DNA of 64,000 bases from contig NZ_JBHUML010000003.1 in the NCBI RefSeq assembly GCF_042684865.1, forward strand, positions 1 through 64,000, read 5' to 3'. The notes under the pieces are model-generated. The model worked only from the letters and a program-made list of their open reading frames with translations. It had not been told where the DNA came from and searched no databases. Source of the stretch: Salibacterium lacus. GTDB lineage: Bacteria; Bacillota; Bacilli; Bacillales; Marinococcaceae. The position numbers and the translations under genes were made by a program. Below, in pieces: positions 51,723-60,750 of this stretch. Within the stretch, counting starts at the first letter, position 1. Every line of letters begins with the position of its first letter.

Positions 51723-52868
51723 TTAATTCGTTGTCCCTGCTTCCCATAGAGCGGCTGTGTTTCGTGCCAGGGTTTCTATGTAAACTTCGCCATTTTTCAT
51801 CGCGGATTCCACCGTTCCCGGTCCCGGCATAAGACTGAATGCCGCCGTAATACCGTGGGTGAACACGGCTTCGTATCCCTCTCCGAGCTGACCACAGAAC
51901 GCGAGAACCGGCACTGTTTTCACCGCCTGTGCTGCTTTGGCTACACCGACCGGCGTCTTTCCGAAAACGGTCTGGTGATCCATTTTTCCTTCTCCGGTAA
52001 TCACCAGATCAGCATGTTTCATTCTCTCGGCAAAACGGGTTTCTTCCAGTACGATGTCGATACCGGGTTCAAGTGCCGCATGCAAAAATGCTTTCAGACC
52101 AGCTCCCATTCCCCCGGCTGCTCCGGATCCGGGGAGGGTGTCCACATGAATGCCCAGCTGTTTTTCAATCACAGCACCGTATCGGCAAAGGGCCCGATCC
52201 AACAGATTCACCATTTCTGTGTCCGCCCCTTTCTGCGGACCATATACCGCGCTTGCTCCGTTTTCCCCTGTCAGTGGATTCGTCACATCGCAGGCGGTGC
52301 GGATGTCTGTGCTCGGGAGCCGTGGATCCAGTCCCGAGGTATCCACAGCAGCCAGTTCCGCCAGAGATCCGCCGCCGGAAGGAAGGTCGTTTCCGGATGC
52401 ATCCAGCAGCCTGCCGCCCAGTGCCTGAAACATGCCGGCGCCCCCGTCGTTGGTAGCACTGCCTCCGATACCGAGGATGATTTTCACTGCTCCTTCATCA
52501 AGCGCTGCTTTTATCAATTCTCCGGTGCCGTAGGATGTGGCTGTTACAGGGTTTCTGCTTTCTTTGGAAACAAGCGCAATGCCGGAGGCTTCCGCCATTT
52601 CCATCACCGCCGTGCGGCCGTCCCCAAGCAGCGCGAACTCTGCCTGCACCGGGATACCGTCAGGGCCGGTGACTTCTTTTTTTATCATCGTTCCCTGCAG
52701 GGCATCAGCCATAGCCCGGGTCGTGCCTTCTCCCCCATCAGCCATCGGGATCCGTTCTGTTTCCAAAGTATCCCCGTACACCTGCCTGAATCCTCTTTCC
52801 ACCGCTTCGGCTGCCTGCATTGCTGACATGCTTTCTTTAAACGAATCTGGTGCAATCACTATTTTCAT
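51723..52868 (-). CDS. glxK: glycerate 2-kinase (GlxK/GarK type)
   Basis: A 381-aa kinase of the GlxK family, which phosphorylates D-glycerate. Signature segments are IAPDSFKESMSAMQAAEAVERGF at the N-terminus, DGGEGTTRAMADAL near 46, GIGGSATNDGGAGMFQALGG near 132, and GEGKMDHQTVFGKTPVGVA near 288. It starts behind AGGAGCG. In the minus direction it follows the unknown gene at 52899. Confidence 0.92.
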   Translation of the reverse strand: MKIVIAPDSFKESMSAMQAAEAVERGFRQVYGDTLETERIPMADGGEGTTRAMADALQGTMIKKEVTGPDGIPVQAEFALLGDGRTAVMEMAEASGIALVSKESRNPVTATSYGTGELIKAALDEGAVKIILGIGGSATNDGGAGMFQALGGRLLDASGNDLPSGGGSLAELAAVDTSGLDPRLPSTDIRTACDVTNPLTGENGASAVYGPQKGADTEMVNLLDRALCRYGAVIEKQLGIHVDTLPGSGAAGGMGAGLKAFLHAALEPGIDIVLEETRFAERMKHADLVITGEGKMDHQTVFGKTPVGVAKAAQAVKTVPVLAFCGQLGEGYEAVFTHGITAAFSLMPGPGTVESAMKNGEVYIETLARNTAALWEAGTTN

Positions 52869-52898
52869 ACGTTTCGCTCCTGTTCCCGAATAATTATG

Positions 52899-53369
52899 TT
52901 ATTCGTAAAGCTCTTCTTGATGCCGCTCGAGCACAGTCTCAAAAAGATATTTTTTCTCCGGCAGCGGGAGCATGCATAGTTCATCTTTCAGATCTTTCTG
53001 CCGCACGAGTCCGATAATGGATTGGCAGTAGCCGCACCTGCTGCTTTTATGAATCATCGGATTTTCATCCGGATACCAGTCCTCTCTGGAAGGGACATAG
53101 TAACCGTGCATCGCCAGCTCCGTGCCATCCGTCAGTTCAAGCCGGATGTGCAGCATACTTCCCTGTTTCCAGGAACCTTCTTCGGCAAAGTCCCGGACAA
53201 TGGACTCTGTTTCCACCTGGATGCTGGAATCTTTCACCTGGAGAAAGCCGGGCAGTTCTTCTTCCCGAAGTTCCCGCCATCCCGGCGATTCCTGTCCCGT
53301 TTCCTGTAAATATGCAATATGTTCCTGATACCTTGAAAGATATAAATGAACCGGCTCTCGATCTGTCAT
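52899..53369 (-). CDS. conserved-looking protein of unknown function
   Basis: A 156-aa soluble protein with no signal peptide or membrane helix. A CGYC pair lies near residue 112 and another Cys near 128, so a metal or disulfide site is possible. The fold is not recognised. It starts behind GGGGGAT and lies 30 nt before the glycerate kinase gene, probably in one transcript. No function is proposed. Confidence 0.7.
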   Translation of the reverse strand: MTDREPVHLYLSRYQEHIAYLQETGQESPGWRELREEELPGFLQVKDSSIQVETESIVRDFAEEGSWKQGSMLHIRLELTDGTELAMHGYYVPSREDWYPDENPMIHKSSRCGYCQSIIGLVRQKDLKDELCMLPLPEKKYLFETVLERHQEELYE

Positions 53370-53491
53370 GTCATCCCCCTTTTATACATTGCACCCTGAG
53401 TAAGTAAGGCCGTACTACATTCTTCGATAATATTTTCGTGATTCCTTTTTATTTTATTACAAAAACCAGGAATCGTTACACCCTGCCCCGT

Positions 53492-53532
53492 ACAAAAAAG
53501 GGACTGCCTCTTTGGGCACCCCCTTCTTTTCT
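53492..53532 (-). terminator. terminator of the sqdB-sqdX-gtrA operon
   Basis: GGG-TGCC and GGCA-CCC arms around a six-base loop, followed on the minus strand by TTTTTT, right after the gtrA-like gene. Confidence 0.75.
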
Positions 53533-53533
53533 G

Positions 53534-53989
53534 CTATTTACGGAAAAATTTCCGGTCGGTGTCCTGGAATACAAAAAACTTGATCATAAAAAAACTGGCC
53601 GTAAAGGATAAGAACATCGCGCATCCCTTGGCCGCATTATAACGCAGCCATCTCGGCATACCTGCCCATTCCAGCAGCTGATTGGCTCCCAGAAACACAA
53701 TGTTGTTCACCCCGAGACTGACGACACCCTGCAGAATGAACATCAGCCTCTGCCGCCGGCTTCCCTCGGCAGAGTTGCGGAACGTGATCATCACATTCCA
53801 GAAATAACTGTTCGCCACTGCAAGGGAATAGGCGATGGTATTAAAAAGAGCCAGCATCCCCCGTTCATCGGTCGGAAACAAGAGCAGAAGCAGGTTCAGC
53901 GTTCCAATATCAACTCCGGCATTGGTAAGGCCGATAACGCTGAACTGCATGAACTGAAATGGACCTTTTTTCTGTTCTTTCTTCGCCAT
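53534..53989 (-). CDS. GtrA-family membrane protein
   Basis: A 151-aa protein with four membrane helices: about 12-35, 45-65, 85-105 and 115-140. GtrA-like proteins are thought to move lipid-linked sugars across membranes or to assist glycosyltransferases. It is the last gene of the sulfolipid operon, 41 nt after sqdX, so a role with glycolipids is plausible. It starts behind AGAAGGGG. Confidence 0.85.
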   Translation of the reverse strand: MAKKEQKKGPFQFMQFSVIGLTNAGVDIGTLNLLLLLFPTDERGMLALFNTIAYSLAVANSYFWNVMITFRNSAEGSRRQRLMFILQGVVSLGVNNIVFLGANQLLEWAGMPRWLRYNAAKGCAMFLSFTASFFMIKFFVFQDTDRKFFRK

Positions 53990-54030
53990 GATACCCCTTC
54001 TATTCCAATGACTGGATCAGAGGGCGTGCG

Positions 54031-55173
54031 CTACGTTAATTCTTCTTTTTTCCGGGCAGCCTCATCCAATCCAACCGCTTCGTTATATAATTCCAGCAGC
54101 TGGCTCGCCGCTTCCGACCAGCCGAGTTCACCTATATCTTGACGGGCATTGGCTGCCAGTCGCCGACGCAGTGTTTCATCTTCAAAACGGCGCACCGTAT
54201 CAACAAAATTCCCATCTTTTTCTGCATCATAAAGCAGGCCGGTCCGTTCATCCTCTATCTGTTCACATGTCGGACCGCTCCGCGCCGCCACGAGTGGCAG
54301 CCCGGAAGCCATCGCCTCCAGTATGACAAGGCCGAGTGTTTCCGTTGTGGATGGAAACACGAACACATCCGACGAAGCATACGCCTGCGCCAATTCCTCT
54401 CCATGCATGAAACCGGTAAATACCGTTTTTGTTCCTTCAAAATGCCTTTCAAGAGGCTGCCGGTGCGGTCCGTCGCCGACAATCGCCAGAGAAAAATCAT
54501 CCGATGCCTCGAGCACAGACCGGACCTTCTCGATTTCTTTTTCCGGCGCCAGCCGCCCGACATACAAAAGAAGTTTATCACCTGTTCTGCCGTCGGTCAG
54601 CCTTTCTCTCATGTCGGCACTGTAATTACCGGGATGAAAATTTTCGGTATCGACGCCTCGTTTCCATACGTGCACATTCCGGAAATTCCGGGAAGCCAAC
54701 TCTTCCTGAACGGTCTGCGACGTACAGATATTCAGATCAGCCTGGTTATGAAGCTTGCGGAAATACCACCATATCACTCCTTTAAAAGGGGAGAGATGGT
54801 AATAATCCAGATACTGCGCAACATTCGTATGATAGGAAGCCACGAGCGGGTACCCGAGCCGCCGCGCATATTTCACCCCTGAATACCCGAGAATCGCAGG
54901 GTTCACGACATGGACCACATCAGGATTATAGTCTTCCAGATACTCTTTTACGACCCGGTTCGGAAGCGCAAACTGCTTTGATCTGTAAAAAGGCAGCGTC
55001 CGCGCCGCAACGCCTTTGACAGGGGCACCGTCAAATTCATCCACCCCGAGATCCGGAGCAATGATCAGCACGTCGTGGCCCGCGCGGTGAAGCCATTTAA
55101 TACAGGCAGTCAGTCTGGTGACAATCCCGTCTGTGGATGGTAAAAATGTTTCCGTTACAATCGCGATCTTCAA
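54031..55173 (-). CDS. sqdX: GT4 glycosyltransferase, likely UDP-sulfoquinovose:diacylglycerol sulfoquinovosyltransferase
   Basis: A 380-aa GT-B glycosyltransferase. N-terminal KIAIVTETFLPSTDGIVTRL, VASYHTNVAQYLDYY near residue 117, WKRGVDTENFHP near 172, YVGRLAPEKEIE near 202, and the donor-site ExxxLGLVILEAMASGLP near 300 all follow SQD2/SqdX. The adjacent UDP-sulfoquinovose synthase gene points to that donor, with diacylglycerol as acceptor. Other GT4 acceptors, such as mannosyl lipids, cannot be excluded. A TTG start at 55173 has GGGAG eight nt upstream; the GTG at 55182 nearly abuts it. Confidence 0.82.
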   Translation of the reverse strand: MKIAIVTETFLPSTDGIVTRLTACIKWLHRAGHDVLIIAPDLGVDEFDGAPVKGVAARTLPFYRSKQFALPNRVVKEYLEDYNPDVVHVVNPAILGYSGVKYARRLGYPLVASYHTNVAQYLDYYHLSPFKGVIWWYFRKLHNQADLNICTSQTVQEELASRNFRNVHVWKRGVDTENFHPGNYSADMRERLTDGRTGDKLLLYVGRLAPEKEIEKVRSVLEASDDFSLAIVGDGPHRQPLERHFEGTKTVFTGFMHGEELAQAYASSDVFVFPSTTETLGLVILEAMASGLPLVAARSGPTCEQIEDERTGLLYDAEKDGNFVDTVRRFEDETLRRRLAANARQDIGELGWSEAASQLLELYNEAVGLDEAARKKEELT

Positions 55174-55193
55174 GGAGGACACTCCCAGCTTCC

Positions 55194-56342
55194 TTATTTC
55201 CAGGATACACCCGGCAGTACATTCTCTTCGATGACACGGTCTTTATGATGCATGACAGCTTTTAGAATACTGCGGATGACGTCGTCGGTCAGCAGATGCG
55301 GTTCCAGACCGAGGTCTTTCAGTTTTGTGTTCTCCGCATGGAAGTAGTGATCTTCAAGTTCCACTCTTGGGTTTTCAAGGTGGGCTATATTTGTGTCGAA
55401 GCCTTCTTCCTGCGCCACTTTCTGCACCTTGTCTGCAAGATCCAGTACAGAGAATTCTTCTGTGAACTGGTTAAAGACCCGGAACTCTCCACTATCCGCA
55501 GGATTCTCCGCCGCAATTTCAATGCAGCGTACGGTATCTTCCAGATTGAGAAATCCGCGGGTTTGTCCACCTTTACCGTATACCGTAAGATCGTGGCCGA
55601 TGGTGGACTGAATGATGAACCGGTTCAGCGCTGTTCCGAATACACCGTCATAATCGAGACGGTTGGACAGGACCGGATCCATCTTCGTTTCGTCTGTTTC
55701 GTGGCCGTACACAACACCCTGGTTCAGGTCGGTCGCACGGATTCCCCATATTTTGCAGGTGAACATGATGTTGTGGCTGTCATGTACCTTGGAGAGGTGA
55801 TAGAACGAACCTGGCTGCTTCGGATACGGCAGCACGTCTTTACGTCCTTTATGTTCCACCTCGAGGTATCCTTCTTCAATTGGAATATTCGGTGTCCCGT
55901 ATTCACCCATGGTACCCAGTTTAATAAGGTGGCAGTCCGGTACAATCTCTTTAATGCCAAAAAGCACGTTCAAGTTGCCGACGACGTTGTTCACCTGGGT
56001 ATACACCGCATGCTCGCGGTCAATCATCGAATAAGGAGCGGAACGCTGCTCGGCAAAATGCACAAATGCCTCCGGCTTTTCTGTCAACAGCACCTGTTTC
56101 AGAAAGTCATAATGATTCAGGTCGCCTTCGTATGTACGAATTTCCCTGCCGGTCAGTTCTTTCCATTTCTCCACACGTTCACTCAGATCGGCAATCGGCG
56201 TGATTGAATTGGAATGAAGCTCGTCGTCCCACTTTCTGCGGGCCATGTTATCGATAATGGAAACATCATGTCCCTGTTTGGATAAATAAAGGGCCGTCGG
56301 CCACCCGCAAAAACCGTCTCCTCCAGCTATGATAATATTCAC
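55194..56342 (-). CDS. sqdB: UDP-sulfoquinovose synthase
   Basis: A 382-aa short-chain dehydrogenase-type enzyme that makes UDP-sulfoquinovose from UDP-glucose and sulfite. The Rossmann motif GGDGFCGWPTALYLS near residue 7, FAEQRSAPYSMIDR near 97, KLGTMGEYGTPNI near 142, and the Y-x3-K catalytic pair in SFYHLSKVHDSH near 182-186 follow the SQD1/SqdB family closely along the entire length, including a C-terminal PGVSWK. GTG start with GGAGGTT six nt upstream. It is the first gene of a three-gene operon. Confidence 0.9.
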   Translation of the reverse strand: MNIIIAGGDGFCGWPTALYLSKQGHDVSIIDNMARRKWDDELHSNSITPIADLSERVEKWKELTGREIRTYEGDLNHYDFLKQVLLTEKPEAFVHFAEQRSAPYSMIDREHAVYTQVNNVVGNLNVLFGIKEIVPDCHLIKLGTMGEYGTPNIPIEEGYLEVEHKGRKDVLPYPKQPGSFYHLSKVHDSHNIMFTCKIWGIRATDLNQGVVYGHETDETKMDPVLSNRLDYDGVFGTALNRFIIQSTIGHDLTVYGKGGQTRGFLNLEDTVRCIEIAAENPADSGEFRVFNQFTEEFSVLDLADKVQKVAQEEGFDTNIAHLENPRVELEDHYFHAENTKLKDLGLEPHLLTDDVIRSILKAVMHHKDRVIEENVLPGVSWK

Positions 56343-56705
56343 GTCATAACCTCCACTCTCTTCTTAATATTCAATGGATATATGAAACGCCATATACAAT
56401 GGCAGATTCTTATACCTGCTGATGATACCAAAGAAAAGGTATCATGTTCCAGTCCTTTTCGCAAATGTTATCGGCAAACACTACTGGGTTATCTTAAACT
56501 TTCTTTGACATTATAACATTTTCTATATCAATGTATGTGTCAAATTCAATTGAATATTTAATGAAAACCAACTTTAACAAAAACTATATATTTCTCTGTT
56601 TTTAAGGATACTCCTTGCGGGGGCAGCTCCGGCACGGCCATCCAGTCCCCGTGTTTCCTGGTAAAAGTACGGTGCGTCAGCTTCATCCGCCTTTGCCGCT
56701 TCCTA
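56343..56705. other. gene-free leader region before sqdB
   Basis: It holds two hairpins, TGATACC/GGTATCA at 56421-56443 and GCCAT/ATGGC at about 56388-56403, neither followed by T tracts. TATAAT lies on the minus strand near 56509, with TTGACA 22 nt further up, so the promoter is uncertain. No gene was found. Confidence 0.45.
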
Positions 56706-56738
56706 ATAAAAGACTTCCCCGCGCAGGCGGGAAAGTCC
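56706..56738 (-). terminator. terminator of the thi operon ending in thiF
   Basis: GACTTTCCCGC and GCGGGGAAGTC with one mismatch, followed by TTTTATT on the minus strand. Confidence 0.82.
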
Positions 56739-56753
56739 TTCTTTCTTTCTGAT

Positions 56754-57770
56754 TTATCCGCCGATATACTTTTGGTACAGGGTCCGGGCTTTTGCCTTAT
56801 CATTCTCACCGTGAATGATGGTGCGGCCGTCCTCGAAGATAACGAAACGTTTATCTTCAAGCTGAAGCACCAATAGATACGGGTTCTCCTTTTGAACCTG
56901 GTTTTCATACCGGTTTTTCAGATCCGGAAGCGAGATATACTGCCTTGAGCCGGGCCGGACCTGAACAGCGTCCCTTCCACAGAGCACTTCGGACTTCGCG
57001 CGGTTTTCATACTGCAGAAAAGGGTGATGCGCGTGTTCTCCGCAGGACGGGCACTCTGCTTTTTTCAGGGTCTCCACCTGCACTTCAGAGGTTTCATTCG
57101 ACCATAGATCAAAAGACAATAATGTTTTTCTGGATTTCTCCGGCTGCTCCGTCAGAAGCTTCATCGCTTCGGTCGTCTGATGGGAACTGACCATCTGCAC
57201 CGCCGGGGCGATAATCCCCACCGTATCACAGGTTTCCCCATCAAGCGGGATATCTTCCATCAGACAGTGCAGACACGCCGACTCTCCCGGCAGAATGGTA
57301 TACGTCAGCCCGTAACTTCCAACACATGCTCCGTATATCCATGGAATGCCGTGCTTCTGCGAAAAATCATTGAGAAGCATCCGGGTATCAAAATTATCAA
57401 GGGCATCGATTATAACATCGACTGTGCCGAGATTCTCCAGAAATGCCGGATCCGCTTCCCCGACGACCGCTTCAATCGTTATTTCCGAATTCACCGCTTC
57501 CAGTCTCTCTTTGGCGGCACGGGCTTTTGGCATCGGGAGGGCGGCATCGTTTTCGGTATAGAGCTGCTGACGGTTCAGATTGCTGTATTCCACGTAATCG
57601 CGATCAATGATTGTGATACGGCCGACCCCGGCGCGTGCCAACGTTTCAGCGGCTGCACTGCCGAGAGCGCCTGCACCAACGATAAGGACGTGTTTATCGA
57701 GAAGAAGCTTCTGACCATCTCTCCCTATTCCGGAAAACATCGTCTGACGCGAATAACGGTTTTTTATCAC
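56754..57770 (-). CDS. thiF: ThiF sulfur-carrier adenylyltransferase
   Basis: A 338-aa E1-like enzyme that adenylates the C-terminal glycine of ThiS. The nucleotide motif IVGAGALGSAAAETLARAGVG near residue 32 and the zinc-binding CLHC near 168 and CPSCGEH near 242 are clear. Beyond about 265 there is an extension of 70 residues without an obvious Cys of a rhodanese type. The start overlaps thiG by 4 nt. MoeB is the alternative, but the operon supports ThiF. Confidence 0.92.
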   Translation of the reverse strand: MIKNRYSRQTMFSGIGRDGQKLLLDKHVLIVGAGALGSAAAETLARAGVGRITIIDRDYVEYSNLNRQQLYTENDAALPMPKARAAKERLEAVNSEITIEAVVGEADPAFLENLGTVDVIIDALDNFDTRMLLNDFSQKHGIPWIYGACVGSYGLTYTILPGESACLHCLMEDIPLDGETCDTVGIIAPAVQMVSSHQTTEAMKLLTEQPEKSRKTLLSFDLWSNETSEVQVETLKKAECPSCGEHAHHPFLQYENRAKSEVLCGRDAVQVRPGSRQYISLPDLKNRYENQVQKENPYLLVLQLEDKRFVIFEDGRTIIHGENDKAKARTLYQKYIGG

Positions 57771-58534
57771 AGCCGGCTCAATCCTTCCGTTGGACTGCTA
57801 GCCTGCGCATAATACTTCTTCTCGATACGTCCGGCTTCATATCCAAGTTTTCCTGCTTCCAGTCCGTATTTCATGGCTTCTGCCATTTTCACCGGATCAT
57901 CCGCACCGGATACGGCAGTATTCAGCAAAATACCATCCGCACCAAGTTCCATCGCCTGAACAGCGTCTTTCGGACTGCCGATGCCGGCATCTACGATAAC
58001 CGGAACGTCTGCCTGTTCCACAATATGGGACAAGTTATAAGGATTAATGATACCAAGACCGGTGCCAATCGGCGCAGCACCCGGCATGACCGCATGTACA
58101 CCAAGATCCTGCAGACGTCTGGCGAGAACAACATCATCCGAGGTGTAGGCAAGCACGGTATATCCTTCCTCCAGCAGCGTTTCAGATGCTTTGATTGTTT
58201 CCACTGGATCAGGCAGCAGTGTTTTGTCACAGCCGATCACTTCCACCTTAATCATGTCACACATATCAGCCGCCGCTGCAATACGGGCCACCCGAACCGC
58301 TTCTTCCGCCGTTTTTGCTCCGGCTGTATTGGGAAGCAGCCGGAATCCTGAAAGGTCCATGCTTTCAAATGGGTCAGGCTGGCTTTCATCAAATAAATTC
58401 ATTCTCCGCACCGCAAATGTCAGTACTTCTGTTCCAGAAACCTGAACGGCCTCTTTCTGCGTCCGGGCGTCCTTGTATTTTCCGGTCCCGAGAAAAAGCC
58501 GGGACTCAAACGAATACTCACCTATTTTCAACAT
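57767..58534 (-). CDS. thiG: thiazole synthase
   Basis: A 255-aa TIM barrel that makes the thiazole phosphate of thiamin from deoxyxylulose phosphate, ThiS-thiocarboxylate and dehydroglycine. FLGTGKYKD near residue 15, the catalytic Lys in MIKVEVIG near 95, and the C-terminal DAGIGSPKDAVQAMELGADGIL near 182 are present. It is 6 nt after thiS. Confidence 0.95.
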   Translation of the reverse strand: MLKIGEYSFESRLFLGTGKYKDARTQKEAVQVSGTEVLTFAVRRMNLFDESQPDPFESMDLSGFRLLPNTAGAKTAEEAVRVARIAAAADMCDMIKVEVIGCDKTLLPDPVETIKASETLLEEGYTVLAYTSDDVVLARRLQDLGVHAVMPGAAPIGTGLGIINPYNLSHIVEQADVPVIVDAGIGSPKDAVQAMELGADGILLNTAVSGADDPVKMAEAMKYGLEAGKLGYEAGRIEKKYYAQASSPTEGLSRL

Positions 58535-58540
58535 ACTTTG

Positions 58541-58744
58541 TCATCCTCCTCCAACAAAATGGACAATTTCCAGCTTATCTCCTTCTTTCACCGGCTCCTC
58601 GTCATGTTTATCTTTCTTGATAATGGTTCCGTTTCGTTCGACGACGGCTTTTTTACCGCCAAGCTGCAGATGTTCCACGAGACTTCCTACGGTTTTTCTA
58701 TCTTCAGGAATGTCACGGGCCGTTCCATTAATAATCAGCTCCAA
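58541..58744 (-). CDS. thiS: sulfur carrier protein ThiS
   Basis: A 67-aa ubiquitin-like protein ending in HFVGGG, with the Gly-Gly tail that ThiF activates. A TTG start is inferred: AAAGGAGG lies nine nt upstream and the protein then begins ELIINGTARD as usual for the family. The start lies 17 nt inside thiO. Confidence 0.9.
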   Translation of the reverse strand: MELIINGTARDIPEDRKTVGSLVEHLQLGGKKAVVERNGTIIKKDKHDEEPVKEGDKLEIVHFVGGG

Positions 58745-59876
58745 TGATTTCTTCCTCCTTTCGATTGATACGGCGCTGCGGCGAGAAGGCTTCCATCCAA
58801 TCCTGCTCTTCTGCCTTTCCTTCCAGTAAATCAGCCATCCAGCTGCCGGTAAGCGCAGAAAGCAGAATGCCATTTCTGTAATGACCGGCTGCCATCCACA
58901 ATCCATCAAAAGCGGTTTGGCCGAGATACGGTTTATGATCCGCAGACTGCGGCCGGACCCCGCTCCAGGCACCCTGCCACGATGCGCGGCGGAGACCCGG
59001 AACGAGCCGGCATGCTTTATGAAGCAGGTGCTGCACGGCTTCAGCGCTTACTTCTTTGCCCATTTCTCCTTCCCGTTCGGTCGCTCCAATGATAATAGAA
59101 CCGCCGGGTTTGGGAACGATATAAAAATCGGAGGCATGCACGGTTTTCTCCAGAATCGGCACGGCCGAATGAAGCCCTACGCATTCTCCTTTAACAGGGA
59201 TAAGCGGAGGAAGTTCTCCACCAAAAGGCGGAATAAAGCGTGACCAGGCTCCCCCCGCCAGTACAATCTGATCGGCATAAAACCGCCCCTGAGGTGTTTC
59301 CACTCCGGTGACCCGGCCGTTTTCATAAATAAATTCCAGGACGGGGGTGTATTCATATAAATCGGCTCCTTCATGGACAGCTGCTCCTGCGTACGCTTTT
59401 GTCAGTTCCGGAGCTTTCACCTGGCCGTCCCTTTGAATATACAGGGCCCCGTAGTGATCGCCGGTGATACTGCTGTCGACTGCTTTCACCATGTCCGGCT
59501 GCAGCCATTCCACGTGCTCTCCTGCCTGCTTCTGAAAATAATACATCCGTTCCAGGCGTTTTTGTTCCGCCGGTGTATCGGCTATTTTGACCATGCCGTT
59601 TTGAACGTACGAAACAGCGGTTCCAGATTTCTCTTCAAGCTCCGGCACTAATTCCGGAAACATATCCCGGCTGCGTCTGGCAAACTCAAAAAACGGGCTG
59701 TACTCTTCCAATTCCGACTGAGCACCTAGCATACCGGCTGCAGCACTTGACGCTTCCGCCCCGACCGTATTTTTCTCAAGTACTGCCGTCCGCCGGTTCC
59801 GGGCTGCTGTCTGGTATGCAATCGAGCAGCCGTTAATGCCTCCGCCGATAACGAGTACATCGTACATTTTTATCAT
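58728..59876 (-). CDS. thiO: glycine oxidase ThiO
   Basis: A 382-aa FAD enzyme oxidising glycine to the imine used by ThiG. The FAD motif DVLVIGGGINGCSIAYQ at the N-terminus and the C-terminal GVRPQSADHKPYLG and AAGHYRNGILLS segments are typical of ThiO. It overlaps tenI by 4 nt and thiS by 17 nt. Confidence 0.93.
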   Translation of the reverse strand: MIKMYDVLVIGGGINGCSIAYQTAARNRRTAVLEKNTVGAEASSAAAGMLGAQSELEEYSPFFEFARRSRDMFPELVPELEEKSGTAVSYVQNGMVKIADTPAEQKRLERMYYFQKQAGEHVEWLQPDMVKAVDSSITGDHYGALYIQRDGQVKAPELTKAYAGAAVHEGADLYEYTPVLEFIYENGRVTGVETPQGRFYADQIVLAGGAWSRFIPPFGGELPPLIPVKGECVGLHSAVPILEKTVHASDFYIVPKPGGSIIIGATEREGEMGKEVSAEAVQHLLHKACRLVPGLRRASWQGAWSGVRPQSADHKPYLGQTAFDGLWMAAGHYRNGILLSALTGSWMADLLEGKAEEQDWMEAFSPQRRINRKEEEIIGADY

Positions 59877-60469
59877 GTTCTGCCTCCTTTTGGTAAAGCA
59901 GTCCGGTAAGCCCGCGCTGCCGCTTCCGGGTCATGAGCTTCATAAATCCCGGACATGACGGCCACCCCGGAAGCACCTTGTTCCAGACAGCTCCCGGCAT
60001 TATCCGGCGTAATTCCTCCGATGGCAGTCACCGGGATCGAAACGGCCGCTGTCAGCTGTCGAAGTTCATGAAGTCCTCTTGCGGGCTGCCCAGCTTTACT
60101 GTCTGTTTCAAAGACATGACCGAAAAAAAGGTAATCAGCACCTTCCCGTTCTTTCCGGGCGGCTGCTTCTTGGCTGTGGACCGAACACCCTTTCATTGCT
60201 GAAAAGGAAGGCGTATGCGGAAACGGACTTGTTTCCGGAAGATGCACAGCCGCAAGATTCATACGGCTTACCAATTCCGGGTGATTGTTAATGATAATTT
60301 GGGACCGCGGCACCCTTTGTTCTTCAAGATGGCGCACAGCTTCCTGAATCTGTCCGGCACTCCATGTTTTTTCACGGATATGAATATAATCCGCTTCTTT
60401 ATGAATCCGCACTGTAATATCGAGCCAATCCCCAAAAGACTGCCGGCCTGTTGAAATAACATGGAGCAT
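59873..60469 (-). CDS. tenI: thiazole tautomerase TenI
   Basis: A 198-aa ThiE-like barrel that aromatises the thiazole product of ThiG. It has IHIREKTWSAGQI near residue 28, IINNHPELV near 58 and VTAIGGITPDNA near 147. TenI is told from ThiE by its shorter length and by the position in the thiO-thiS-thiG-thiF operon. No tenA or thiD accompanies it here; thiD is in the other thiamin operon. Confidence 0.88.
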   Translation of the reverse strand: MLHVISTGRQSFGDWLDITVRIHKEADYIHIREKTWSAGQIQEAVRHLEEQRVPRSQIIINNHPELVSRMNLAAVHLPETSPFPHTPSFSAMKGCSVHSQEAAARKEREGADYLFFGHVFETDSKAGQPARGLHELRQLTAAVSIPVTAIGGITPDNAGSCLEQGASGVAVMSGIYEAHDPEAAARAYRTALPKGGRT

Positions 60470-60507
60470 GTCCCCTGCCAGCCCCTTTCTTTTATCGTAA
60501 AAACCTA

Positions 60508-60540
60508 AAAAAACCGCTTCCCGGCAGGAGGAAAGCGGTG
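60508..60540 (-). terminator. TPP-riboswitch terminator before tenI
   Basis: ACCGCTTTCC and GGGAAGCGGT with one mismatch, followed by TTTTTTT on the minus strand. Confidence 0.85.
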
Positions 60541-60563
60541 TTGGGTCTTAATACCCCGACATC

Positions 60564-60655
60564 CCACTTTCCTCCGCTGGAATCATCCAGGTCAGGTTCC
60601 AAGAGTTTTAAAGGCTCACTTTAATCTCAGCCCCTCTGAAGGGCACCCCTAGTGG
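60564..60655 (-). promoter_or_regulatory. thi box: TPP riboswitch upstream of the tenI-thiOSGF operon
   Basis: P1 pairs CCACT and AGTGG. GGGGTGCCC, CTGAGATTAAAG, GAACCTGACCTGGATGATTCC and the 3' GGAGGAAAGTGG are separate conserved parts. The P3 insert is a little longer than in the other copy. Confidence 0.92.
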
Positions 60656-60705
60656 TTTTTATCTATATTCCATGTTTTATTCAATATACGAAAGAATGTA
60701 TATCA

Positions 60706-60734
60706 ATCGTAAAATACATGCCATACTCTGTCAA
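60706..60734 (-). promoter_or_regulatory. sigma-A promoter of the tenI-thiOSGF transcript
   Basis: TTGACA, 17 nt, TACGAT on the minus strand, 50 nt before the aptamer. It uses the same TTGACA/TACGAT elements as the other thiamin promoter. Confidence 0.75.
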
Positions 60735-60750
60735 TCCAGGTGATGGGACC

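Noticed and set aside
56480..56560. Pho box or standard promoter before sqdB
   Set aside because: TTGACA and TATAAT are 22 nt apart and TTNACA-like repeats do not have regular spacing, so no confident site is called.
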